A DNA stretch of 64,000 nucleotides from Paenibacillus apiarius (GTDB lineage Bacteria > Bacillota > Bacilli > Paenibacillales > Paenibacillaceae): NCBI RefSeq assembly GCF_017052585.1, contig NZ_JAFFHZ010000001.1, positions 4,216,001 through 4,280,000 on the forward strand. Reading direction: 5' to 3'. The notes beneath the pieces were generated by a model. That model did no database searches, was not told the DNA's origin, and was given only the letters and a program-made list of their open reading frames with translations. Position numbers and translations under genes: made by a program. This document shows, one piece after another, positions 1 through 7,514 of the stretch (position 1 is its first letter; every line of letters begins with the position of its first letter).

Positions 1-165
1 TGGTGGGAGCACAGCTCCAAGTTGGGTCAATATTCATCTGCGAAAGTGCACCGCTCATTGCATGTTAGCAAAAATAAGGAAGAAGCGAAATCGTTCCAAG
101 AAGATTATGATATTGCGTTGGACGAGTTGGAAGGCTTGAAGGTAGAGATCATCGATGGCCTATAA
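1..165 (+). CDS. cas7c: Cas7 (Csd2), type I-C Cascade backbone subunit, C-terminal end only
   Basis: The window opens inside this gene; the last 54 codons are visible and end in TAA at 163-165. The tail reads WWEHSSKLGQYSSAKVHRSL, a stretch I recognise from the C-terminus of type I-C Cas7 (Csd2), which polymerises along the crRNA in the interference complex. It overlaps the start of cas4 by 11 bases, as expected in a compact cas operon whose cas3, cas5c and cas8c would lie upstream. The identity rests on this tail and the neighbours, since most of the protein is outside the window. Confidence 0.85.
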   Translation, partial: WWEHSSKLGQYSSAKVHRSLHVSKNKEEAKSFQEDYDIALDELEGLKVEIIDGL

Positions 166-832
166 TGATGAGGCTGAGGATAGCTATTTAATGCTATCGG
201 GCATCCAGCATTTTCAATTCTGCAAGCGGCAATGGGCGTTGATTCACATAGAACAGCAATGGGAAGAAAATGTGAAGACGATCGAAGGGCAACATCTTCA
301 TCGCAATGCAGATCAACCGTTCACGAGGGAAAAACGCGGCGACAAGCTTGTCGTTCGCGCTATGTCTGTCAAGTCGCATGAATTGAAATTGGCAGGTATC
401 TGCGATGTGGTCGAGTTCGTACAAGACAGCTGCGGAGTAGAGATTCGTGGGGCTGAAGGCAAATATATCGCTTATCCTGTTGAGTACAAGCGCGGCAAGC
501 CGAAGACGGATGAATCAGATGTATTGCAACTGGCTGCGCAAGCGCTCTGTCTGGAAGAGATGCTGTTGTGCGATGTACAGACCGGATATATTTTTTATCA
601 AGAGTTGAAGCATCGAATTGAAGTTCCGCTTACGGATGATGTGAAGCAGAGGGTCAGAGTTGTCGCAGCGGAGATGCATGATTATTACAAGCGCAACCAT
701 ACACCCAAAGTAAAAGGCGGGCCATATTGCAAAAACTGCTCGCTGCAATCCATCTGTCTCCCAGCTCTGATGAATAAACGGACGGTAAAAAGTTATATTG
801 AGGGGAAGATCAGGGATGAAGCGTCTTCTTAA
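155..832 (+). CDS. cas4: Cas4, RecB-family nuclease for CRISPR spacer acquisition
   Basis: The 225-residue protein has the Cas4 plan. An N-terminal Cys lies in FCKRQWALIHIEQQW, the RecB-like nuclease motif appears as GICDVVEF followed by PVEYKRGKP, and three C-terminal Cys (YCKNCSLQSIC) complete a four-Cys iron-sulphur cluster. Cas4 trims prespacers and helps select PAM and orientation together with Cas1-Cas2. The ATG at 155 overlaps the end of cas7 by 11 bases, and the gene end overlaps the cas1 start by 17 bases, so translation is probably coupled. The length is normal for a stand-alone Cas4 and no damage is visible. Confidence 0.95.
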   Translation: MAYNDEAEDSYLMLSGIQHFQFCKRQWALIHIEQQWEENVKTIEGQHLHRNADQPFTREKRGDKLVVRAMSVKSHELKLAGICDVVEFVQDSCGVEIRGAEGKYIAYPVEYKRGKPKTDESDVLQLAAQALCLEEMLLCDVQTGYIFYQELKHRIEVPLTDDVKQRVRVVAAEMHDYYKRNHTPKVKGGPYCKNCSLQSICLPALMNKRTVKSYIEGKIRDEASS

Positions 833-1847
833 CACGTTATATGTAAACCAGCCGGACGTTTATATGGCATTGGACGGGGACAATATTGTGCTGCTGAAGG
901 GAGAAGAGAAGCTGGGCCGTCTTCCGTTGCACAATCTGGAAGCTATCGTCGCTTTTGGTTATACAGGAGCAAGTCCTGCGTTGATGGGGTATTGTGCGGA
1001 TCGGAATATAGCGATCACCTTTATGACGATGAGTGGGCGGTTTTTGGCGCGTGTCATTGGACAGAGCAAAGGGAACGTTGTTCTGCGAAAAAAACAATAT
1101 CTTGTCTCCGAGAATGAGACTTCGTCAGCCCAAATTGCACGCAACTTTATAGTGGCCAAAATTTTCAATCATAAATGGATGATTGAACGAATGACGAGAG
1201 ACTACCCGCTAAGGATAGATGTCGCTCAGTTCAAGGAGATTTCCGGGCAGTTATCATCCCTTATGCTGGAAGTGAGAGAGTGTGAGGAGCTGGAGCGGTT
1301 AAGAGGCTTGGAAGGACAGGCTGCGGTCAGTTACAATAAGGCGTTGGGTCAAATGATTCTGCAGCAGACAGACGATTTTTATTTTCGTTCCCGTTCGCGC
1401 AGACCACCGCTGGATAATGTGAATGCGATGCTGTCCCTTGCATATACGTTATTAGCGAATGATATGGCAGCAGCCCTGGAAGCGGTTGGTCTGGATGCAT
1501 ATGTTGGGTTCCTGCATCGGGATCGTCCGGGACGGGCTTCACTGGCGTTGGATGTTATGGAAGAATTGCGGGGAATCTATGCAGATAAATTTGTTCTAAC
1601 TATGATCAATAAGAAAATCGTGAACAAAGATGATTTTTATAAAAAGGAAAATGGCGCTGTTCTTATGACAGATGAGGCCAGAAAGAAATTTTTGACGGCA
1701 TGGCAAAATAAAAAACAAGAGAAAATCATGCATCCGTATTTAGGCGAGAAAATAAGCTGGGGCTTAGTGCCACATGCCCAAGCATTGTTGCTGGCGCGTT
1801 ATTTGCGCAATGATCTGGATGAATACCCTCCATTTCTATGGAAGTAG
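816..1847 (+). CDS. cas1: Cas1, CRISPR integrase
   Basis: This is the 343-residue Cas1 of a type I-C system. The start MKRLLNTLYVNQPD at 816 matches family N-termini and follows a purine-rich site (AGGGGAAGATCAGGG); an in-frame TTG at 798 would add six residues but lacks that support. The metal ligands are in place: Glu near 166 (RGLEGQAA), His near 234 and Asp near 246 (GFLHRDRPGRASLALD). Cas1 integrates new spacers next to the leader as a complex with Cas2. The gene overlaps cas4, and cas2 follows within 10 bases. It appears intact, so adaptation may be functional. Confidence 0.96.
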   Translation: MKRLLNTLYVNQPDVYMALDGDNIVLLKGEEKLGRLPLHNLEAIVAFGYTGASPALMGYCADRNIAITFMTMSGRFLARVIGQSKGNVVLRKKQYLVSENETSSAQIARNFIVAKIFNHKWMIERMTRDYPLRIDVAQFKEISGQLSSLMLEVRECEELERLRGLEGQAAVSYNKALGQMILQQTDDFYFRSRSRRPPLDNVNAMLSLAYTLLANDMAAALEAVGLDAYVGFLHRDRPGRASLALDVMEELRGIYADKFVLTMINKKIVNKDDFYKKENGAVLMTDEARKKFLTAWQNKKQEKIMHPYLGEKISWGLVPHAQALLLARYLRNDLDEYPPFLWK

Positions 1848-1856
1848 GTGTTTAGA

Positions 1857-2147
1857 TTGCTAGTGTTAATCACATATGATGTAAAGACAACGACCAGTGC
1901 GGGCCAACGAAGGCTGCGCAGAGTCTCAAAACTGTGCCAGAACTACGGCCAGAGAGTTCAAAACTCCGTCTTTGAATGTAATGTAGACGCTGCTCAATTC
2001 GCCAGCCTGAAGATTCAATTGACGGATATTATAGATCAAAAGGAAGACAGCCTGCGCTTCTATCAATTTGGGAACAACTATAAAAACAAGGTTGAGCATA
2101 TCGGCGTGAAAGAATCTATTGATATGGAAGGGCCACTAATTATCTAG
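1857..2147 (+). CDS. cas2: Cas2, CRISPR adaptation subunit
   Basis: Cas2 is the small ferredoxin-fold partner that holds two Cas1 dimers together during spacer integration. The protein has the typical MLVLITYDV start, NYGQRVQNSVFEC in the middle and a KVEHIGVKE-type C-terminus. I place the start at TTG 1857, giving 96 residues, because AGGTG lies six bases upstream and family members begin with MLVLITYDV. A GTG at 1848 in the same frame would add three residues. The stop codon overlaps the first arm of a terminator-like hairpin. Confidence 0.94.
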   Translation: MLVLITYDVKTTTSAGQRRLRRVSKLCQNYGQRVQNSVFECNVDAAQFASLKIQLTDIIDQKEDSLRFYQFGNNYKNKVEHIGVKESIDMEGPLII

Positions 2148-2200
2148 TGCGAATGTATAGTGCACATGAAATCCCCGGGGGATTCGCACCACGTTTTTTC
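2147..2200 (+). terminator. Probable terminator after cas2
   Basis: GTGCGAAT (2147-2154) pairs perfectly with ATTCGCAC (2182-2189), and a run of six T follows at 2194-2199. A second small inverted repeat (ATCCCC / GGGGAT) sits inside the loop. The first arm starts in the cas2 stop codon. The 27-base loop is long for an intrinsic terminator, so this is a moderate call; it would separate the cas operon from the leader transcript. Confidence 0.45.
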
Positions 2201-2335
2201 TATAATTATAGGTAAAGTCCATTTTATGGTTTGTTGCAAAATGAAAAAGACCTATTTTTAGCTTGATTCTATAGCTCTTTTGATTAGTTACATCATATTA
2301 AGAACGAAATGTGATTTTCACAATCATTTTTCGCT
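2148..2335 (+). promoter_or_regulatory. CRISPR leader
   Basis: This 188-base non-coding, AT-rich stretch lies between cas2 and the first repeat. It is on the leader side, because the opposite end of the array carries the only mutated repeat. It should hold the array promoter and the integration anchor site. A TATAAT occurs at 2201-2206, but I see no convincing -35 box to go with it. Confidence 0.7.
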
Positions 2336-3904
2336 GTCGCATCCTACGCGGATGCGTGGATTGAAATTTTCACTTGCTCAGAGTCTGTCATATCCGTCCA
2401 GTCGCATCCTACGCGGATGCGTGGATTGAAATTGTAATACAATATGCTCATTCAGCAAACCAATGCTCGTCGCATCCTACGCGGATGCGTGGATTGAAAT
2501 AGCAACTGGATCAGCTATTTGTCATTCGGGGTCAAAGTCGCATCCTACGCGGATGCGTGGATTGAAATCAATATATAGTATACCATAATGCGGAAGATTA
2601 TTAACTGTCGCATCCTACGCGGATGCGTGGATTGAAATCCTGTAGTAAATAACGATGATCCAGAGCGTATACGTCGCATCCTACGCGGATGCGTGGATTG
2701 AAATACAAATAAGAATCGCCGTACAGAAGTCATTCGCCGTCGCATCCTACGCGGATGCGTGGATTGAAATACCTTGGACTTGCATTGAACCCTGATATTT
2801 TTTAAAGTCGCATCCTACGCGGATGCGTGGATTGAAATTGGTGAGCTTAACAAAGCCCTTAAAGATTTAACCAGGTCGCATCCTACGCGGATGCGTGGAT
2901 TGAAATAGATGATTGATGACGGCTGCTGCGCGACATCGAGGTCGCATCCTACGCGGATGCGTGGATTGAAATTGGATGCCGCCAGCGATAACATCAAATG
3001 CGCCGGTCGCATCCTACGCGGATGCGTGGATTGAAATTTTAAATTCGGTAAAGAATTCCCTATCGATTTGGTCGCATCCTACGCGGATGCGTGGATTGAA
3101 ATTCGGTTTCTTTCGCACAATTAAGGGCCTTTTATGGGTCGCATCCTACGCGGATGCGTGGATTGAAATAATAACGTCTATTCCAAGGAATTCGAGGAGC
3201 TAAGTCGCATCCTACGCGGATGCGTGGATTGAAATATAGCTAGTCCAACTGTTTAGATGGTAAGCGTTGTCGCATCCTACGCGGATGCGTGGATTGAAAT
3301 TCCAGACTCTATGATTTTTACTAACATCTTCAGCGTCGCATCCTACGCGGATGCGTGGATTGAAATTCGTTTGTTTGTCAGTAGTAGTATCGATGGATAT
3401 CCCGTCGCATCCTACGCGGATGCGTGGATTGAAATCTCATATATATTCGGCGAGAACAGAATCATTATAACGTCGCATCCTACGCGGATGCGTGGATTGA
3501 AATCGGTATAGGTCGCCTGTAATGACGCCTTGAATGTCGTCGCATCCTACGCGGATGCGTGGATTGAAATATCCAAGACAATACCGTGTACAAGGCGACA
3601 TCTCGAGTCGCATCCTACGCGGATGCGTGGATTGAAATTATATGGACCTGTCAGGTTTGCGGCGAAGATATTGTCGCATCCTACGCGGATGCGTGGATTG
3701 AAATGCAATCATCAAGAAGGTGAAGGGAGCATGATTGAGTCGCATCCTACGCGGATGCGTGGATTGAAATCTCAAGATCGGCTACGACAAGTGGTCGGCT
3801 ATATAGTCGCATCCTACGCGGATGCGTGGATTGAAATAAGGCGTTTGTGCTCTCGGACATGGACACAAAAACGTCGCATCCTACGCGGATGTGTGGATTG
3901 AAAT
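2336..3904 (+). CRISPR. Type I-C CRISPR array, 24 repeats and 23 spacers
   Basis: The 32-base repeat begins GTCGCATCCTACGC and ends GGATGCGTGGATTGAAAT. CGCATCC and GGATGCG form a 7-bp stem around the loop TACGC, and ATTGAAAT is the usual type I-C 3' end that becomes the crRNA 5' handle after Cas5c cleavage. Repeats start at 2336, 2401, 2469, 2537, 2607, 2673, 2739, 2807, 2875, 2941, 3006, 3071, 3138, 3204, 3269, 3335, 3404, 3472, 3539, 3607, 3673, 3739, 3806 and 3873. Spacers are 33-38 bases long and I see no duplicates. All repeats are identical except the last, which reads GGATGTGTGG (C to T); this marks the leader-distal end. Confidence 0.99.
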
Positions 3905-4092
3905 ATTTTTCTCGTATTCATTTACACTGAGAATTGTTGAACGTGCTCTCCGACCACGTAATTAAAAATGTGGCTTTTATGGATATGGGTTGCTGTCATG
4001 CGCACGTACCCGGCAGGAAAAGTCTATCTGAATCAGATCTCTCTACCGGGTATGACTCCTAATATAGCGCCATCTTTATTCCTTCGCCCTGC
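3905..4092. other. Non-coding stretch after the CRISPR array
   Basis: There is no gene here. A loose inverted repeat (ACCCGGCAG near 4009 and CTACCGGGT near 4040) could form a hairpin, but no T-run follows on either strand. The region separates the array from a convergently oriented gene. Confidence 0.4.
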
Positions 4093-4728
4093 TTATGTCA
4101 GAGCATCGCCGTTTTTTTGATGATGCGGACAAAAGGCTTGCATCATGGCAACGGTCTCTCTGTCCATCTCCTTATTCCGCTTCAGCAATCCATCCGTGAC
4201 TTTTTCAAAGTCAGACGAATTCATATTTTGACCAAATTTGTACTTAGCAGAAAGATCGTGAACGGTAACACGGACAACGGAGGTACTTTTAATCTGTCCG
4301 GTATAATCAGGGTCCGCCGGATCGATCGGGTCATAGCCTCCCTCTGGCTGAAGCTTGTGCATAAACGCGGATAGCGCCTTGGCTTTTTCCGTAAGGTCCG
4401 ACAATATTTCTGCATAGCCCTTGATAAGCACCGATTTAAAGAAAGCTGTAGCCGGGCAGGCCAGCTTCGGATCCTTAAAGTAGGATGGAATGATTGCATA
4501 TTCTTTTGCCACGGCAAAAGTAACCTTCTGATCAGCTTTAAGATTTTTCATTTTTTGTCCGGCTACGCTGCCGTGGAAATAAAGATAGTTATCATGATAG
4601 ACAAAATTAAGCGGGGTAAGCTCCGGCCAGCCATCCTGGTTGATGGTTCCCAGAATGCCAAAGCTCATCTCCTGTAAAAATTGTTCGGTTTCCGTAGTAT
4701 CCATCACTTCAAATTCTTTTCTCCGCAT
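4093..4728 (-). CDS. Pyridoxamine 5'-phosphate oxidase-family flavin-binding protein
   Basis: This 211-residue protein belongs to the PNPOx-like split-barrel superfamily. The N-terminal half shows the pattern GILGTINQDGWPELTPLNFV, then YLYFHGSVAGQKMKNL and VTFAVAKEY, as in small FMN or haem-binding members of the family. The exact substrate cannot be told; true PdxH activity is not implied. The start at 4728 (MRRKEFEVMD) is chosen because AGGAGG stands about ten bases upstream. It is divergent from a MocR regulator, a common pairing, so it is probably the regulator's target. Its first ~30 codons are duplicated, with a mutation, at 6371-6468. Confidence 0.85.
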   Translation of the reverse strand: MRRKEFEVMDTTETEQFLQEMSFGILGTINQDGWPELTPLNFVYHDNYLYFHGSVAGQKMKNLKADQKVTFAVAKEYAIIPSYFKDPKLACPATAFFKSVLIKGYAEILSDLTEKAKALSAFMHKLQPEGGYDPIDPADPDYTGQIKSTSVVRVTVHDLSAKYKFGQNMNSSDFEKVTDGLLKRNKEMDRETVAMMQAFCPHHQKNGDALT

Positions 4729-4791
4729 GGATGAAGTCCTCCTCCGACAATGACAGTAAATCATTATTTAGAACCCAGCTTACTGCACTTA

Positions 4792-4820
4792 TTGACAATT
4801 AAAAAGATCCAATTTAGATT
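4792..4820 (+). promoter_or_regulatory. Sigma-A type promoter of the MocR gene
   Basis: TTGACA at 4792-4797 is followed after 17 bases by TAGATT at 4815-4820. The -35 box is perfect and the -10 box matches four of six. The 126-base divergent gap (4729-4854) must also hold the promoter of the flavin-binding gene and the regulator's operator. Confidence 0.6.
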
Positions 4821-4854
4821 AATTTTATTAGACCATTTGAGGCGGGGGCCCAGT

Positions 4855-6336
4855 ATGCAATTTCATATTCCTTACCATGTGTACACCGACAAGTATCCAT
4901 CCAAGCGTCTCGCGCTCTACCATGCCATACGAGACTGTATTACCTCGGAAGTGCTTGTTATGAATACTAGACTTCCGTCGAGCCGGGAATTGGCCGCGTT
5001 ATATGGCGTCTCTCGCGGGACAGTCAGCCAAGTATACGATATGTTGTCCTCTGAGGGGTATATTACGAGCGGGGTGGGGCGTGGCACCTTTGTATCTTTC
5101 CAGTCACCTAAGCAGAGGTCTCATGAATTCCCCCATCTAGGAGTATATTTATTATCCGACTGGGGCAATCGACTGGATGAGTTAAAGGGCTGGAGGACAG
5201 AAAATATATGGGATCATCATTGTGAAGGGTTGAGGATTGTCGACTTTCAGGCGTTTGGCCCCGATTCGCAATGGTTTCCGGATAAAGAGTGGAATCGCTG
5301 CTTGTATGCCCAGGCCAGATTGCTGGCCAATAATGAACAGAAGCATACCGATATTTCGACCTTGGGGGACGAAAGCCTCAGAGAGAGCATTGCGCAATAT
5401 GTAAGGCGAGCCCGAGGAATCGCAGCTGATGCGGACCAGATTGCTGTCTTCAATGGCTCAAAACAGGCGCTCGCCCTTACTGCTCAGTTGATTATCAATC
5501 CTGGAGACCGAGTTGTCGTGGAGAATCCCGGTTATACAGGGGCGGTTAAAGCATTCCAGGCTTTAGGCGGAATCTGTGTGCATGCTCCAGTAGATGCACA
5601 GGGGATTATTCCGGACAACTGGGAGGCTAAACTGCTTCTTGTCACTCCTAACCGTCAGTTTCCTACAGGCGCTGTACTGACAATGGAGCGTCGGCAGCAA
5701 CTGCTGGCATGGGCTTCCGAGAACAACTCGCTTATCCTGGAAGATGATTATGACAGTGTATTCCGTCATCGCGGCAAATCGTTGGAGCCGTTGAAAGTAT
5801 TGGATCGAGAAGGGCGTGTCATTTATGTAGGGAGCTTCAGCAGTACGCTGCTTCCCCATGTCCGCATCGGCTATGCCGTTCTGCCTGCGTCCCTGATTCA
5901 GTTATTTTCCAGTGCCAAGACATTGTTTGAGCCATATCCAAGCAACTTGCTGGAGCAGCGCACGTTGGCTGCCTGGATGCAAAGTGGACAATATGAGCGC
6001 CATCTGCGGAGAATGAAAAGAGTGTATGGCAGAAAGTTCAAGCTGCTGCGCGAGCTGTTGACCTCGCGTCTATCGTCATTGTTTATGTGGATCGAGGGGG
6101 ATGCGGGGCTGAGTATGTTCGGATGGTGGAGGGGCTCGGCTGAGCAATATATCAAGTTTCGCTCCCGTTGCTTTGAGGCGGGGATTCGTTGGTCAGACAC
6201 AAGCGTCCAAGAAATGGCCCATGGTTCAATCCGTTACGGAGCTTATTTTTATTTTCCTCGTCTGTCAGAAGAGGCAATGGTTTATGGGGTCAACAAAATG
6301 CGGGAAATTTGGCTGGCCATCGAGTCGCAGATGTAA
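4855..6336 (+). CDS. MocR-type (GntR / aminotransferase fusion) regulator lacking the PLP lysine
   Basis: The 493-residue protein has an N-terminal GntR winged helix (about residues 12-80, LPSSRELAALYGVSRGTVSQ) joined to a fold-type I aminotransferase domain (about 120-485). Typical PLP-pocket motifs are visible: NPGYTGAV, TPNRQFPTG and EDDYDSVF. The motif that should carry the Schiff-base lysine, GTFSK in the family, reads GSFSSTL, with Ser at about residue 330. The codons there are clean and the frame is open. The protein may therefore bind PLP non-covalently or sense another ligand. The start at 4855 follows GAGGCGGGGG. The gene is divergent from a PNPOx-family gene, the typical MocR/PdxR arrangement. 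Confidence 0.9.
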   Translation: MQFHIPYHVYTDKYPSKRLALYHAIRDCITSEVLVMNTRLPSSRELAALYGVSRGTVSQVYDMLSSEGYITSGVGRGTFVSFQSPKQRSHEFPHLGVYLLSDWGNRLDELKGWRTENIWDHHCEGLRIVDFQAFGPDSQWFPDKEWNRCLYAQARLLANNEQKHTDISTLGDESLRESIAQYVRRARGIAADADQIAVFNGSKQALALTAQLIINPGDRVVVENPGYTGAVKAFQALGGICVHAPVDAQGIIPDNWEAKLLLVTPNRQFPTGAVLTMERRQQLLAWASENNSLILEDDYDSVFRHRGKSLEPLKVLDREGRVIYVGSFSSTLLPHVRIGYAVLPASLIQLFSSAKTLFEPYPSNLLEQRTLAAWMQSGQYERHLRRMKRVYGRKFKLLRELLTSRLSSLFMWIEGDAGLSMFGWWRGSAEQYIKFRSRCFEAGIRWSDTSVQEMAHGSIRYGAYFYFPRLSEEAMVYGVNKMREIWLAIESQM

Positions 6337-6370
6337 ATGATAATTTCCGGTGGTTTAACAGGTACATGAA

Positions 6371-6612
6371 GATGGTTCCCAGAATGCCAAAGCTCATCTC
6401 CTGTAAAAATTGTTCGGTTTCCGCAGTATCCATCACTTCAAATTCTTTTCTCCGCATGGATGAAGTCCGGCGGGGGCCCAGTATGCAATTTCATATCCCT
6501 TACCATTGTACACCGACAAGTATCCATCCAAGCGTCTCGCGCTCTATCATGCCATACGAGACTGTATTACCTCGGAAGTGCTTGTTATGAATACTAGACT
6601 GCCGTCGAGCCG
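6371..6612 (+). repeat. Chimeric partial duplication of the 4642-4985 region
   Basis: 6371-6468 copies 4642-4739, the 5' end of the flavin-binding gene, with at least one substitution. 6469-6612 copies 4841-4985, the 5' end of the MocR gene, with a one-base deletion and a few substitutions that break the frame. The 101 bases between them (4740-4840), which hold the divergent promoter, are missing from the copy. Both gene pieces are non-functional. The copy is in direct orientation and abuts transposase debris at 6613. Confidence 0.93.
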
Positions 6613-7113
6613 AAAATTTCCACGTTGGGTCCAGCTCGTCAATATGGTCCGAAACCCAGTTTAATCTTTGAAGAAGTGATTCAGTCCGTTCTTCAAGATA
6701 TTCTTTTGCGGACAAGCTGACGGCAAGCTGTGTAGCGTTAGTATCGATGCCATTCCAATCCGCTTTCGGTACAAGGTACTCTTCGAAATCTTTATGCTGA
6801 CGGCTCCCGACAATGGATACGTCCCCGGAACGAACGTAATTCCGCAGCTCTGTCAGAACGGCCATTTCGTAGTAATGCAGGTTGATAGTTCCGTCATCGT
6901 CGTAAACGTGCTTTTTGCCAGCGGTTTGAAACGAAATTCAGCGGCGCGCCTTCCGGAACTTTTCGATTCCGGTTTCAAAGTAAACAACCTTTTCTTTGAT
7001 CGATTTACCGTTTTGCTTTTGAAGTTCCTCGTGGGCTTTTCTGGATCATTAAATCGGCGGAAGGAGTAAGGTCCGTATCGTGAACCAATTTTTGAAAGCT
7101 GCCACTGCCTTTC
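6613..7113 (-). pseudogene. Tn3-family transposase (TnpA) fragment, frameshifted
   Basis: Read on the minus strand, three pieces line up as one degraded protein. KGSGSFQKLVHDTDLTPSAD lies near 7100-7045, KQNGKSIKEKVVYFETGIEK near 7020-6960 is followed by an in-frame TGA, and after a frame change come GTINLHYYEMAVLTELRNYV and SGDVSIVGSRQHKDFEEYLV near 6900-6770. This is the middle region of Tn3-family transposases. Both the N-terminus and the DDE catalytic part are gone. The fragment meets the duplicated MocR segment at 6612 and an ATPase fragment at about 7113. Confidence 0.75.
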
Positions 7114-7179
7114 AGGTGTAGAAATCACCAATGCACAAGGGCAAGCAATTAGGGGAATTAGCATTAACCCATAGGTCAA
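7114..7179 (-). pseudogene. Fragment of a heavy-metal P-type ATPase
   Basis: About 22 codons on the minus strand read LMLIPLIACPCALVISTP. This is the metal-binding CPC segment of transmembrane helix 6 in P1B ATPases (Cd/Zn/Cu exporters). The reading frame then runs straight into transposase sequence. Tn3-family elements often carry metal-resistance genes, so this is probably a scrap of such cargo. Nothing else of the ATPase is present. Confidence 0.65.
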
Positions 7180-7289
7180 TACAAAAGAGCGTGTCGTAGA
7201 CCCCAGAACCGGTCATCCTCCGCTTTACTGAGCAGCCATTCAGGATCAACAACGGTATTGTAAAAAAACAACTGATATGGTACTGTTAA
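7180..7289 (+). promoter_or_regulatory. Candidate promoter of the FAD monooxygenase gene
   Basis: TTGTAA (7258-7263) and TACTGT (7281-7286) are spaced by 17 bases and lie immediately upstream of two strong operators. Match quality is modest and the call relies on that position. The first part of this interval shows no feature. Confidence 0.35.
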
Positions 7290-7337
7290 ATTGTTTCGCA
7301 CAAAACAATCTGATTTTGTTTTGTGTGAAACAAAATC
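7290..7337 (+). promoter_or_regulatory. Two MarR-type operators upstream of the FAD monooxygenase
   Basis: Site A, 7290-7309, is ATTGTTT-N6-AAACAAT, a perfect 7-bp inverted repeat. Site B, 7312-7337, has perfect 10-bp arms, GATTTTGTTT and AAACAAAATC, again separated by six bases. The centres are 25 bases apart. The same TTGTTT-N6-AAACAA core recurs at 9069-9090 in front of the marR gene. Binding here, just after a candidate promoter, would block transcription of the monooxygenase. Confidence 0.75.
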
Positions 7338-7514
7338 AGAAAAATTGTTTCAAATACTTCGACGGTATCGTGACTCAGGCGTCTTGCAAATCAAGTTTGT
7401 CCAACCAAACGCTTTGGACTGAGCAGCGTTGGATGAGAAGGGGAGCTAACTGGTGCGGGTGATTATGGAGTTCAAGCGCCCATGACTATTTAAAAAGTAA
7501 AGGAGCGGATAAGA

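Noticed and set aside
2545..3901. Several reading frames on both strands across the CRISPR array, giving repeated peptides such as VASYADAWIEI
   Set aside because: They are translations of the 32-base repeat; the peptides recur once per repeat unit and no ribosome sites exist.
4009..4048. Inverted repeat ACCCGGCAG / CTACCGGGT as a terminator
   Set aside because: No T-run follows on either strand and the loop is long.
7160..7205. GGGGTCTACGACACGCTC on the minus strand as a Tn3-type terminal repeat
   Set aside because: It begins like a Tn3 end, but the conserved inner ACGCTAAG is absent at the expected distance.
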